A stretch of DNA of 64,000 nt from Lysinibacillus sphaericus OT4b.31. GTDB lineage: Bacteria; Bacillota; Bacilli; Bacillales_A; Planococcaceae. The stretch is from positions 1-64,000 of the forward strand of contig NZ_KB933404.1 of NCBI RefSeq assembly GCF_000392615.1, in the 5' to 3' direction. The translations under genes and the position numbers were made by a program. Numbering within the stretch: position 1 is the stretch's first letter; each line of letters starts with the position of its first letter. A model generated the notes under the pieces. It was not told the origin of the DNA. It saw nothing but the letters and a program-made list of their open reading frames with translations, and made no database searches. This document shows positions 16,796-24,880 of this stretch, piece by piece.

Positions 16796-18534
16796 GAGGC
16801 ACCTCCTTCAAGCTGCTGACGGTCGAATTGTTCTTTATACCAGCCTTGTTGTGAAAGGAGTTGATCATGTGTTCCTTGCTCTACAACTTGCCCTTCATCG
16901 AGCACAATGATAAGATCCGCGTGCTGAATTCCTGACAAACGATGTGTTGTAATAATCGTCGTTTTATTTTGTCGTTCCCGTTGAATGTTTTCAATAATTT
17001 TCGCCTCTGTTTTGGCGTCTACAGCCGAAAGCGAATCATCCAATATTAAAATTTCGGGGTCCTTAATCAATGCACGAGCGATGGACACCCGTTGCTTTTG
17101 ACCACCAGAAAGCGATACACCCTTTTCACCAACTAGCGTCTCAAGACCCATCGATAAGTTGGCTAAATCCTTTTCGAAATAAGCTGCATGGATCGCTTTT
17201 TGTAATTCCGCCTTTGTTGCGTCTTCTTTACCAAACAATATATTTTCACGAATCGTTCGTGAGAATAAAACATGATCTTGCGGTACATAGCCAATCCAAT
17301 CGAGTAATTGTTCCTTTGTTTGTGCCGTAATATCTACACCATCAATGGACAATTGTCCCTCTCCAATTGGATACTCTCTCAGCAATTGTCGTAGGAACGT
17401 CGTCTTCCCTGCACCAGTTTTACCAACAATGCCAAGTGTTTCGCCCTTTTTCAATGACAGCGAAATTTGCTGAAGATTTTTCACCTGACTCATTGGGTAT
17501 TGGAAAGATAAATCAGCAAAGCCAATCGAATGCGGTGTCGTAACAGCTTTTGGGTTCTCAGTATTTTGAACATCCGCTTCGTAACTTAATGTTTCCTGCA
17601 CTCGATCGAGAGAGGCATTCCCTTGTTGCATTACGTTAATAAGTTCGCCAATAGCAAAAATTGGCCAAACTGCTAGACCAAGATAAACATTAAACGTCAC
17701 TAGCTGCCCAACTGTCATTGCCTCGGTTGCTACTAAATGCGCACCATAGCCAAGTGCGACAACATAACTAATACCGGTTCCGACCTTTGTAATTGGACCA
17801 AATAAAGCGTTTATTTTCGCTGTATGCATATTTTTTTCATAAACGATTTCACTCATCGCGCCAAAGTCCGCTTCGTCCTTTTTTTCCTGCACGTATGCAC
17901 GTACTACTCGAACGCCCGCCACCGATTCCAATACACTATCGTTTAACTCGCCAAAGGCATCCTGCGCTTTCATATAACGCTCATGTACAATCTTCCCTAA
18001 ATACTGAATAAGAATAGCCATAATTGGTACAGGCAACATGGCAAAAAACGTTAGTTTCCACGAAATCATATAGCCCATCGCAAAAATAATAAAGCCCATA
18101 TAAATCGTCGAGTCAATTAGCGTCATAATACCAAAGCCCGCTGTAAGCGACACTGCATTTAAATCATTTGTTGCACGTGCCATTAAATCACCCGTGCGAT
18201 TTTTTTCATAAAAGGTTGGTGTCATACGCAAAAAGTGTTGCATAAGATTGCGTCGCAAAATTTTCTCTAAGTTAATGGCACCTTCAAATAGTCGGAATTG
18301 CCACACAAAATTCAGCACATACCCCCCGACAATAATGCCAATGAAAATCAATATATATTTTGTTAAAATAGCTGTCGTCATTTCACCGACTGTTAAAATA
18401 TCAATAATTGAGCCTAGTAAATACGGCGGAATAACTTCTAATCCACTGGCAACCATCAATAGCACAACCGCTACAGTGTATTGTTTCCAGTATTGTTTAA
18501 AAAACCAACTTAATTTACTTAAAACATCGAACAT
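16792..18534 (-). CDS. bmrC: Multidrug ABC exporter half-transporter, BmrC-like
   Basis: A 580-residue partner of the following gene. Six membrane helices, then Walker A GKTGAGKTT, signature LSGGQKQRVSIARAL and Walker B LILDDSLSAVD, in which Asp replaces the catalytic Glu, making one ATP site degenerate. The degenerate subunit encoded first is the B. subtilis bmrC-bmrD arrangement. AGAAGG lies 9 bases before the ATG. The roughly 330-base leader encodes a 20-codon peptide and a terminator (see below), so expression is probably induced when ribosomes stall, for example by translation inhibitors. Confidence 0.85.
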   Translation of the reverse strand: MFDVLSKLSWFFKQYWKQYTVAVVLLMVASGLEVIPPYLLGSIIDILTVGEMTTAILTKYILIFIGIIVGGYVLNFVWQFRLFEGAINLEKILRRNLMQHFLRMTPTFYEKNRTGDLMARATNDLNAVSLTAGFGIMTLIDSTIYMGFIIFAMGYMISWKLTFFAMLPVPIMAILIQYLGKIVHERYMKAQDAFGELNDSVLESVAGVRVVRAYVQEKKDEADFGAMSEIVYEKNMHTAKINALFGPITKVGTGISYVVALGYGAHLVATEAMTVGQLVTFNVYLGLAVWPIFAIGELINVMQQGNASLDRVQETLSYEADVQNTENPKAVTTPHSIGFADLSFQYPMSQVKNLQQISLSLKKGETLGIVGKTGAGKTTFLRQLLREYPIGEGQLSIDGVDITAQTKEQLLDWIGYVPQDHVLFSRTIRENILFGKEDATKAELQKAIHAAYFEKDLANLSMGLETLVGEKGVSLSGGQKQRVSIARALIKDPEILILDDSLSAVDAKTEAKIIENIQRERQNKTTIITTHRLSGIQHADLIIVLDEGQVVEQGTHDQLLSQQGWYKEQFDRQQLEGGAS

Positions 18535-18573
18535 ACGTTACAACCTTCTTTCTTCCGTTACTGTTGAGTTTTA

Positions 18574-18630
18574 CTACCCACTATCTAGCAATTCCTTATT
18601 AAAAATCATCTTACATGTCGTGCTTCTCAT
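18574..18630 (-). CDS. Second leader micro-ORF, 18 codons
   Basis: Between the attenuator terminator and bmrC. AAAGGAG lies 10 bases before ATG 18630; the frame reads MRSTTCKMIFNKELLDSG and stops at 18574. An ATG-TAG pair also follows the same site. It could couple leader translation to bmrC or be incidental. Confidence 0.35.
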   Translation of the reverse strand: MRSTTCKMIFNKELLDSG

Positions 18631-18675
18631 ACTACATACACTCCTTTTTTATTTTCACTACAACCTTTTTTGCAA

Positions 18676-18744
18676 TAAAAAAGACACATACCCCTAAAAA
18701 GAGCATGCGTCTCTAGTAAAAGGTAAGGTGTGACCCATACCTTT
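18676..18744 (-). promoter_or_regulatory. Transcription attenuator of the bmrC-bmrD operon
   Basis: Two hairpins in order on the - strand: AAAGGTA/TACCTTT (18744-18719), then AGACGCAT/ATGTGTCT (18712-18682) followed by six U, an intrinsic terminator. They lie 24 bases after the leader peptide stop and about 140 bases before bmrC. The layout fits ribosome-mediated attenuation as described for B. subtilis bmrB-bmrC-bmrD. Confidence 0.75.
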
Positions 18745-18767
18745 CATTGCAATATAAATTTACAATG

Positions 18768-18830
18768 TTAGACATGGACAATGTATGCAGCTGTGCTTTG
18801 GTATAATGCTGGTAAAATCATCATTGTCAT
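18768..18830 (-). CDS. BmrB-like leader peptide, 20 codons
   Basis: AAAGGAGG directly precedes three clustered ATGs (18830, 18824, 18821); spacing favours 18824. The frame reads MTMMILPALYQSTAAYIVHV. Its position between a strong promoter and a terminator ahead of a multidrug ABC exporter is that of the B. subtilis BmrB leader, which is longer and which this peptide need not resemble. Confidence 0.65.
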   Translation of the reverse strand: MTMMILPALYQSTAAYIVHV

Positions 18831-18867
18831 GCCCTCCTTTGTTCGTTTTGTTATAGTGTTCTTGAAG

Positions 18868-18895
18868 ATTATCATACAATTGAAATAATTGTCAA
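18868..18895 (-). promoter_or_regulatory. Sigma-A promoter of the bmr leader transcript
   Basis: TTGACA (18895-18890), 16-base spacer, GATAAT (18873-18868) preceded by TAT. A near-consensus promoter, so most transcripts should be decided at the attenuator. Confidence 0.75.
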
Positions 18896-19077
18896 CAATC
18901 TGACTGTTATTATTTGTGTTTTCCAGGAAATAATTAACGCTTTAAAGTAATAAATCACTAAATTCAAAAGTGTAATTTGTCTCTTCAAATCACGAAAAAA
19001 ATAACCGGCTAGCACAATGTTCATAAATTTCTTCCCATGATACACTCTAGTATATATCTTGTAAGGAGACTTTGACT

Positions 19078-19440
19078 TTGAAATCAATTTTAGCAGTTGG
19101 CATTGGCGGCTTTTGCGGAGCTATTTGTCGTTATACTATCGGTCTTTTCATACCGCATACTGGCAGCTTTCCATTGGCAACACTCAGTATAAATCTAGTT
19201 GGTTGTTTATGTTTAGCTTGGCTTTTTACAACCTTTGCAAATCGCACGCCACTTATATTGGGCATAGGTACAGGCTTTTTAGGGGCATTCACTACCTTCT
19301 CAACATTTTCTGTGGAAACACTTGTACTCTTAGAAAATAATGAGTGGATGACAGCCGTTAGCTATAGTTTATTGAGTGTTATCGGTGGCTTATTGTGTGC
19401 CATGATTGGGGCCCGGCTAGCAAGGAGGCGTATAAAATGA
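19078..19440 (+). CDS. crcB: Fluoride channel subunit CrcB (1)
   Basis: A 120-residue, four-helix Fluc channel subunit that exports F-. Landmarks: GGFCGAICRYTIGLF at the N-terminus, N in INLVGCLCLAW, and GFLGAFTTFSTFSVE. TTG 19078 is 9 bases after AAGGAG; a TTG two codons earlier is too close to the site. Its stop overlaps the start of the second crcB by 4 bases, the arrangement of organisms with heteromeric Fluc pairs. No fluoride riboswitch motif is visible upstream. Confidence 0.9.
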   Translation: MKSILAVGIGGFCGAICRYTIGLFIPHTGSFPLATLSINLVGCLCLAWLFTTFANRTPLILGIGTGFLGAFTTFSTFSVETLVLLENNEWMTAVSYSLLSVIGGLLCAMIGARLARRRIK

Positions 19441-19766
19441 TTCTTGTAGGGATAGGCGGCTTTTTCGGTGCACTTACAAGATTTTACTTAGGAAAATGGA
19501 TTGGCAGTTCCTATCCATGGGCAACTTTTTTTATTAATGTAACTGGCGCTTTTGCACTCGGTCTGTTATTTGCACTACATCCCAGTGCTTGGCTTTGGCA
19601 ACTTTGTGGTATTGGCTTTTTAGGTGCCTACACTACATTTTCAACATTTGGATTTGAGGCCTTACAGCTCATTGAGAGGAAAAAAAGTTGGCAAGCGCTC
19701 GGCTACATTTGTAGTACAGTATTATTTGGATTGCTCTTTGCAGCACTTGGTCTGTTAGTTGCGTAA
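19437..19766 (+). CDS. crcB: Fluoride channel subunit CrcB (2)
   Basis: A 109-residue paralogue of the preceding gene: GGFFGALTRFYLGKW, FFINVTGAFALGL and GFLGAYTTFSTFGFE. AAGGAGG lies 9 bases upstream of ATG 19437. Tandem, diverged crcB copies usually assemble into one antiparallel heterodimeric F- channel, so both are needed for function; that is family knowledge. Confidence 0.9.
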   Translation: MILVGIGGFFGALTRFYLGKWIGSSYPWATFFINVTGAFALGLLFALHPSAWLWQLCGIGFLGAYTTFSTFGFEALQLIERKKSWQALGYICSTVLFGLLFAALGLLVA

Positions 19767-19808
19767 AAGCCTTCCAACTATACATCATTTAATTTTGAGG
19801 TGATTTTT

Positions 19809-20156
19809 TTGACACAACCAACGATAGAGCAATTACAAGCACTAGAAACTGACATTGAACATACCTTAAACACATTAATTGAACTTGAATTGGAAGAAGC
19901 TTATCCTGAAATGACTACACGCTTTGCGCAACTCCTAGCACAAGTTCAAGCCGCTCATTTGATTGATTTTAAGCTTGATGTTCTTGTTAATCCTGTATCA
20001 TTTGCTACAGAAACTCGTATTCTCCTTGAAAGTTTAATGGAGGCAAAAGCCAGACCACATAAAAGGCACCGACTATTAACGCATCGCATGATATTGAAAA
20101 TTTGGTTGCGTAAAAATCAGCGTTTTATGAATGAATTTTTACCACAAATGTTTTAG
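19809..20156 (+). CDS. Hypothetical helical protein, 115 residues
   Basis: Start TTG 19809 is 8 bases after GAGG; an in-frame GTG at 19800 overlaps the site. The protein is soluble and helical: an acidic N-terminal half (QALETDIEHTLNTLIELELE) and a strongly basic C-terminal half (RPHKRHRLLTHRM, LRKNQRFMNE). No family recognised. It lies 42 bases after crcB on the same strand without a terminator, so it may be part of that operon. Confidence 0.6.
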   Translation: MTQPTIEQLQALETDIEHTLNTLIELELEEAYPEMTTRFAQLLAQVQAAHLIDFKLDVLVNPVSFATETRILLESLMEAKARPHKRHRLLTHRMILKIWLRKNQRFMNEFLPQMF

Positions 20157-20431
20157 GCGCCTTGCGTACTATTTACAGCAATAGTTTAAATTCTACAGGA
20201 ATAGCTTTTTTTCAATTGTGACTGGTTGTTTTGAATTAGTAATGTCAGTAATTTTAGCATAAAGGCGAGTACCAAATTCCGTGCTTTACTAAATACTTCC
20301 CTCATATTATTTAGTAACTTTAACTTTTTTCATAAATACTAATTTTTCAGCAACAAAACCTGTACATTTACCTCTCAATCCCACACCTCTTTCCATTGGC
20401 TGAATAAAATATGAGGAAGGGAGGTGTTTTT

Positions 20432-20581
20432 ATGCAACATTGTAGTTCCTGTTGTCCAACAGGAAGAATTAAGTGTACAAGATTTGGACCTTTTGTTGCT
20501 ATTCCTATCGCATGTATTAGACAAAACGGCGGTGGTGGTGGTGGCGGCAATAACGGCGGCGGCGGTGGCGGTAATAATTAG
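20432..20581 (+). CDS. Cys-rich, Gly-repeat small protein, 49 residues
   Basis: GGGAGG lies 7 bases before the ATG. Four Cys in the first 15 residues (MQHCSSCCPTGRIKC), a hydrophobic middle, then a low-complexity tail of Gly runs separated by Asn pairs. The composition resembles small structural spore or exosporium proteins; that function is inference. No neighbour supports it. Confidence 0.6.
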   Translation: MQHCSSCCPTGRIKCTRFGPFVAIPIACIRQNGGGGGGGNNGGGGGGNN

Positions 20582-21233
20582 GTATGCTTTGTTTTTATAA
20601 CCGCTACAACCAAGGCTTGTAAGGAGTGAATAATTGCTAACGCCTTTTTCCTGAATACATGCCATTATTCTCAAGGTTTTGCTTAATATATTTGATTAAT
20701 CCGAACCTTCACTCCTTATAGCAATAGGGAATAATTTAAAATTTTATCCATATTTCCTATAACACACACTAACAGGAAGCTTCCACCACTTTCGGCGTTC
20801 CGACTTATACTTTTAGACTAAAGCTACTAAATAATAATTTTTACAAATCGATTTAATTCATCCAATTATTCACCATCTAATTGGATAATAATTTTATATC
20901 GTTCAATTGTTTTTGTTTCTATAGCATGGAATAATTTGCGAACATTTTTATGTACTATTATGAGATGCTTACTACCTTAAACTTATTTCTTTTCTCCTCC
21001 TTTCATGGCCCCATCATATCTTGTGTACGCCACAATTTGAACTTCAATTAAATATAAAAAGAGCAGCTATGACTACCTCACCTCCAACAATATGAAACAC
21101 AAAAGAAAGCTTTTCTTGTGTTTCCCCTTTTATTGCCGAACTGACCTTATAAAAACATCACATTCTGACTATTTCAAAACAACCAGAAATATTATTACAA
21201 TAAAAATTATTCAACTTAATCAGGGGGTATATT
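20582..21233. other. Long intergenic region upstream of cytX
   Basis: About 650 AT-rich bases. One hairpin (21094-21124, GAAACACAA/TTGTGTTTC) precedes CCCCTTTT. I looked for the TPP riboswitch motif (CTGAGA ... ACCCTTGAACCTGAT) expected before a thiamine gene and did not find it. Confidence 0.5.
21094..21130 (+). terminator. Hairpin upstream of cytX
   Basis: GAAACACAA and TTGTGTTTC arms with an inner AAGAAAGC/GCTTTTCTT pairing. It may terminate upstream transcription or attenuate the cytX leader; 110 bases separate it from cytX. Confidence 0.45.
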
Positions 21234-22460
21234 TTGCAATCTACATATAATACTTCAACAGTTAGCCAGTTTTTCCTGTGGTTTGGTGCTTCCATTTCTT
21301 TAGCGGAAATCGTAACTGGTTCGCTGATCGCGCCACTTGGCATGACTAAGGGCTTACAGGCCATTTTGATTGGGCATGTCATTGGTGCTATAATTTTATT
21401 ACTTGCTGCCTGGATTAGTGCCAATAGTCGATTAACAGCACTTGAGGCAACAAGGATTTCCTTTGGCACCTATGGCTCTTATGTTTTAACCATTTTAAAT
21501 ATGCTACAGCTTGTCGGTTGGGCATCTGTGATGATCGCCACTGGCTCCCTTGCCTTAAATGGTATGTCAAAAATCTTATTTGGTTTTGATTTGTTACCTA
21601 TTTGGGCGCTGGCAATCGGTGGGATTTTATTGCTTTGGATTTTTTTCGGACTCAAAAATGTCTCTAAGCTTAATATTGTCGCAGTATCGGTTTTATTTTT
21701 ATTTACTTTATTATTAGCTTATGTGATTTTTGGTAGAAGTGGACAGGGCATCGGCTCAGTCGATACTTTACAAGCAATTTCTTTTAGCTCAGCCGTTGAA
21801 TTAAGTGCTGTTATGTCATTGTCGTGGTTACCACTTATTGGTGATTATACACGCCATGTAAAAAATAAGCGTTCGGGTACAGTCATGAGTATTGTCGGCT
21901 ACGCGATTGGGAGTACATTTATGTTTATTATTGGACTCGGTGGAAGTCTGTATGTTGGTTCATCAGACATTAGTGAAATTATGATGGCAAGCGGGCTAGG
22001 CATTATCGCACTAGGTCTTGTATTGCTATCAACTGTTGTCACAACGTATTTAGATTCTTACTCGGTAGGTGTAAATTTTAAAAACATCGTGCCTTCCATT
22101 AATGAACGTTATGTATCTATACTTTTTACTGTTGTTGCTGTCATCATTGCGATTCTAGCAAGCGTCGCAGCCTATGAGTCCTTTTTATACTTTATAGGCT
22201 CTGTCTTTGCACCACTATATGGAATTTTGTTTGCAGACTATTATTTATTAAAACGCCGAAACATCGAGGCAAATAACAAGTGGAGCACAGGTGCGATGGG
22301 ACTTTGGCTAACAGGAGTTATCGTTTACCATGTTTCACTCTCGTTTACGGTGCCACTCGGCCATACATTATGGGTGTTAGTCGGTTCGTTTATCATTCGT
22401 TATGTAGCGGTGATCACTTGCCGTGCGTTGACAGCTCAAAAAGAAGGGAAGTACATTTAA
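21234..22460 (+). CDS. cytX: NCS1-family transporter, putative hydroxymethylpyrimidine permease CytX
   Basis: A 408-residue, 12-helix permease of the nucleobase:cation symporter-1 family (FFLWFGASISLAEIVTGSLI, SWLPLIGDYTRHVKNK, FAPLYGILFADYYLLKRR). The TTG start is 7 bases after AGGGGG. It is followed after one base by a ThiD/PdxK-type kinase, the usual context of CytX, which imports HMP for thiamine synthesis. Substrate assignment is from context. Confidence 0.85.
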   Translation: MQSTYNTSTVSQFFLWFGASISLAEIVTGSLIAPLGMTKGLQAILIGHVIGAIILLLAAWISANSRLTALEATRISFGTYGSYVLTILNMLQLVGWASVMIATGSLALNGMSKILFGFDLLPIWALAIGGILLLWIFFGLKNVSKLNIVAVSVLFLFTLLLAYVIFGRSGQGIGSVDTLQAISFSSAVELSAVMSLSWLPLIGDYTRHVKNKRSGTVMSIVGYAIGSTFMFIIGLGGSLYVGSSDISEIMMASGLGIIALGLVLLSTVVTTYLDSYSVGVNFKNIVPSINERYVSILFTVVAVIIAILASVAAYESFLYFIGSVFAPLYGILFADYYLLKRRNIEANNKWSTGAMGLWLTGVIVYHVSLSFTVPLGHTLWVLVGSFIIRYVAVITCRALTAQKEGKYI

Positions 22461-22461
22461 C

Positions 22462-23283
22462 ATGAAGAAAGCATGTACTATTGCTGGTTCTGCTGCTCGT
22501 GGTGGCGCTGGTATTCAAGCAGATTTAAAAACATTTCAGGAGCTGAGTGTTTACGGTACATCTACTATTACTGCATTTGTGGCGACACATCCTGAAACAA
22601 AACAAGGTGTTTTTACACAACCCTTGGAAATTATTGAAGCACAACTACATACAATCCACTCTCAAATTGGCATTGATGCCTTAAAAACTGGGATGCTATT
22701 CACAAAAGACATCATAGAACTGGTGGCAGATTGGCTACCAACAGCTAATGTCAAAAATATCGTTATTGATCCAGTGATGTTTGGTAAGGTAGGAACGGCA
22801 CTCATGGAGAAAGGTGCAATGTCTTCATTAAAAGACTACCTGTTACCACAAGCGACAATCATTACACCCAATATGCCTGAGGCAGAATATTTACTTGGCG
22901 GTAGCCAGCTGACTACTGTGGCTGATTTACAGGATGCTGCACGTGACTTATACCAACTCGGTTCTCAGCATGTATTGGTTAAAGGTGGACGTTTAGATGG
23001 TCCCGCAATAGATGTACTGTACGATGGTACGCAGATGCTTACACTTGAAGTACCAAGAGTGGATACTATTCATACAAACGGTGCTGGATGCTCGTACTCC
23101 GCTGCAATTACAGCTGGCTTAGCTCAAGAACTATCTATTGAAGATGCTGTGATCCAAGCAAAAAAATTCGTCACTGCAGGCATTCGCCGCGCTATTCCAT
23201 TCGAAGCAGTTGCTGGCGCGATTGACCACCGTGCGTTTAAAGAAGTGGGTGAAAATGGCATCATCATTGAAAGAGTGGAATGA
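22462..23283 (+). CDS. thiD: Phosphomethylpyrimidine/pyridoxine kinase (ThiD/PdxK-like)
   Basis: A 273-residue ribokinase-fold kinase. Substrate loop AGSAARGGAGIQADLKTF (family usual is AGSDSSGGAGIQADLKTF, so the Asp-Ser-Ser is changed to Ala-Ala-Arg), IDALKTGMLF, VIDPVM and the anion-hole/catalytic HTNGAGCSYSAAI. The core resembles the B. subtilis PdxK type, which phosphorylates pyridoxal and HMP; the adjacent CytX argues for HMP. AAGAAGGG of the cytX tail acts as ribosome binding site, so the two genes are coupled. The altered substrate loop is notable. Confidence 0.82.
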   Translation: MKKACTIAGSAARGGAGIQADLKTFQELSVYGTSTITAFVATHPETKQGVFTQPLEIIEAQLHTIHSQIGIDALKTGMLFTKDIIELVADWLPTANVKNIVIDPVMFGKVGTALMEKGAMSSLKDYLLPQATIITPNMPEAEYLLGGSQLTTVADLQDAARDLYQLGSQHVLVKGGRLDGPAIDVLYDGTQMLTLEVPRVDTIHTNGAGCSYSAAITAGLAQELSIEDAVIQAKKFVTAGIRRAIPFEAVAGAIDHRAFKEVGENGIIIERVE

Positions 23284-23285
23284 TA

Positions 23286-23322
23286 AGAAAAGAACAGCCG
23301 TGTTATACGGCTGTTCTTTTCT
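23286..23322 (+). terminator. Bidirectional terminator after thiD
   Basis: Perfect 16-pair stem AGAAAAGAACAGCCGT / ACGGCTGTTCTTTTCT with a 5-nt loop, between convergent genes. Confidence 0.92.
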
Positions 23323-23347
23323 CAACTATTTAATTTATACATCACGG

Positions 23348-24415
23348 TTAACCGATAACCTTAACAACATTTCCTTCGTTATCCGTAATATTGGTCTTAA
23401 TAATTTGAATGGTAATCCCTTTTAAAGTAGAGATTTCAAAAACATCTTCCTTAGGTAGTAACCTAGTGCTGAACTCTGAAGCTGTCACATTATCTAGAAC
23501 AAAACGAATTTCATCATCTCCAGGAATACATGCTGGTTTATCTCCCGGTTCAAATACAACTCGGACATCAGATCCTACAAGGCTAAGTGTTTTACCTTTC
23601 ATGATACGACCACGGAGCATTTTTCCAATAATTTCTGCTTGCTTTGCCCCCAACTGGAGTGTGGCTGGTTTCTTATTCAGCCAACTTTTTTTACTAGGAG
23701 CCCAGGCTAACTGACTAACAAATAAAAAACCAGTGTTTGAACCTTCTTGTGCCATTCCCTGGTGCACCTCTTCGGAAACTACTGGAATCCGCAGAAATGA
23801 ATCGCGCTCTATATCTGTAATGTAAGACGGCATATACTGTAAACATGTGGTAAGAACCCCTATAGTATTCCATGTCTGCATAGCTTCAAGTTCATCACCA
23901 GTGATTCCAACCATTTGTAAAAATTGTACCCGCCCATTCGTTGTATTTATTGGAGCCGCATCAGCATCATTGACAAAGGCAAGTGCGGTCAACTCGGTAT
24001 CGGATTCAAGACAAATAGGGCCGTTTGCATCCAAATAATCGCCCTCTCTAAAAACATTGCCACTGTTAAAAACATATCTAGCCATATTTTGCAACAAATT
24101 TAGTGCCCAGGCTGGTGGTTCTTCCTCTCCTATGTTTCGGACCAAGCGAAACGTCAATTCAAATCCATATCCACTGTCCTCAGCATTATCAGATTCCTTA
24201 TCATAGAGCTCCGAAAAGCCATACGTTACAAAATGCCAATGCGGATTTGGTGTATCGACCTTATAGGCACTAATCCCATCTAATGGATCTTGCCCACCAA
24301 GTGCATAAGAAATGAGCGTTCCATAATGCTTCGGCTCCTGCTCCCCGTAAATTGTCTCCATTACCTTATCAATAGCATCCCAGCCAGTTGTATTATCTAT
24401 TTCGTTCAACAACAA
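23348..24415 (-). CDS. Suppressor-of-fused (SUFU) domain protein
   Basis: A 355-residue soluble protein. SUFU-domain landmarks: GWDAIDKVMETIYGEQEPKH, PHWHFVTYGFSELYDKESDN, SGYGFELTFRL, PPAWALNLLQNMARYVF and NGRVQFLQMVGITGDELEA. In bacteria this domain is predicted as an immunity protein in polymorphic-toxin loci; I see no toxin gene nearby, so it is an orphan here. Three consecutive TTG codons follow GGGAGG (spacings 3, 6, 9); translation probably begins at the second or third, so the true start may be 24412 or 24409. Its leader contains a dispersed element. Confidence 0.85.
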   Translation of the reverse strand: MLLNEIDNTTGWDAIDKVMETIYGEQEPKHYGTLISYALGGQDPLDGISAYKVDTPNPHWHFVTYGFSELYDKESDNAEDSGYGFELTFRLVRNIGEEEPPAWALNLLQNMARYVFNSGNVFREGDYLDANGPICLESDTELTALAFVNDADAAPINTTNGRVQFLQMVGITGDELEAMQTWNTIGVLTTCLQYMPSYITDIERDSFLRIPVVSEEVHQGMAQEGSNTGFLFVSQLAWAPSKKSWLNKKPATLQLGAKQAEIIGKMLRGRIMKGKTLSLVGSDVRVVFEPGDKPACIPGDDEIRFVLDNVTASEFSTRLLPKEDVFEISTLKGITIQIIKTNITDNEGNVVKVIG

Positions 24416-24880
24416 TTTCCTCCCTCTTGTCCCGCATTAACGGTCAGTAAGACGTCCACCTCAAATGGTCAACTAACATTCCGTGGGATGAAGAAATTCC
24501 CACAGATTGAAGTATCACTTTATCCTCATAACGTCACTTTTTGGCTTTTTCCAATCGTCCATCGTTAAATAAACAGACGTTGCGGTTTACCAAAATATGT
24601 TTATTAAAAAGAATAAAGCTTTCTGGTACAATTTTCAATTATGATTGTGCGTCAGTCCTTTAAAAACTTCTTTCTACCTTATATATTAGTTTATTTGTCC
24701 TAAACTTCTCTAGCGTTATACAGTTCAAATGATAGCTTATTAAGCAAACATAGTATTCTCTTAGTAAGACTTAGTCGTCAAATAAGAGTATCCTTCATTA
24801 ATTACCCATTCTCTGATTATTGTAAACAATAAATACTTTCACTATAATCGAAATATGGCATGCAGAAAGGGCTGGTACAC
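24416..24880. other. Divergent intergenic region with a dispersed element
   Basis: Holds the element at 24434-24524 and the promoters of the SUFU and ArsR genes. Nothing else is recognised. Confidence 0.5.
24434..24524. repeat. Dispersed intergenic element, copy A
   Basis: Contains TTAACGGTCAGTAAG (24437-24451), the inverted repeat TGGGA ... TCCCA near 24484-24502, and TCACTTTATC near its end. The 15-mer and CACTTTAT recur at 56021-56063. Confidence 0.5.

Noticed and set aside
18248-18697. 149-codon rightward frame
   Set aside because: Antisense to bmrC and its leader; typical shadow frame of an AT-rich gene.
18960-19077. Fluoride riboswitch before crcB
   Set aside because: The conserved crcB-motif blocks (GGCGATGG ... 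CCGCC ... TGATGRCTCCT) are not visible.
20582-21233. TPP riboswitch before cytX-thiD
   Set aside because: Neither CTGAGA nor the ACCTGATCTGGATAAT-type block is present.
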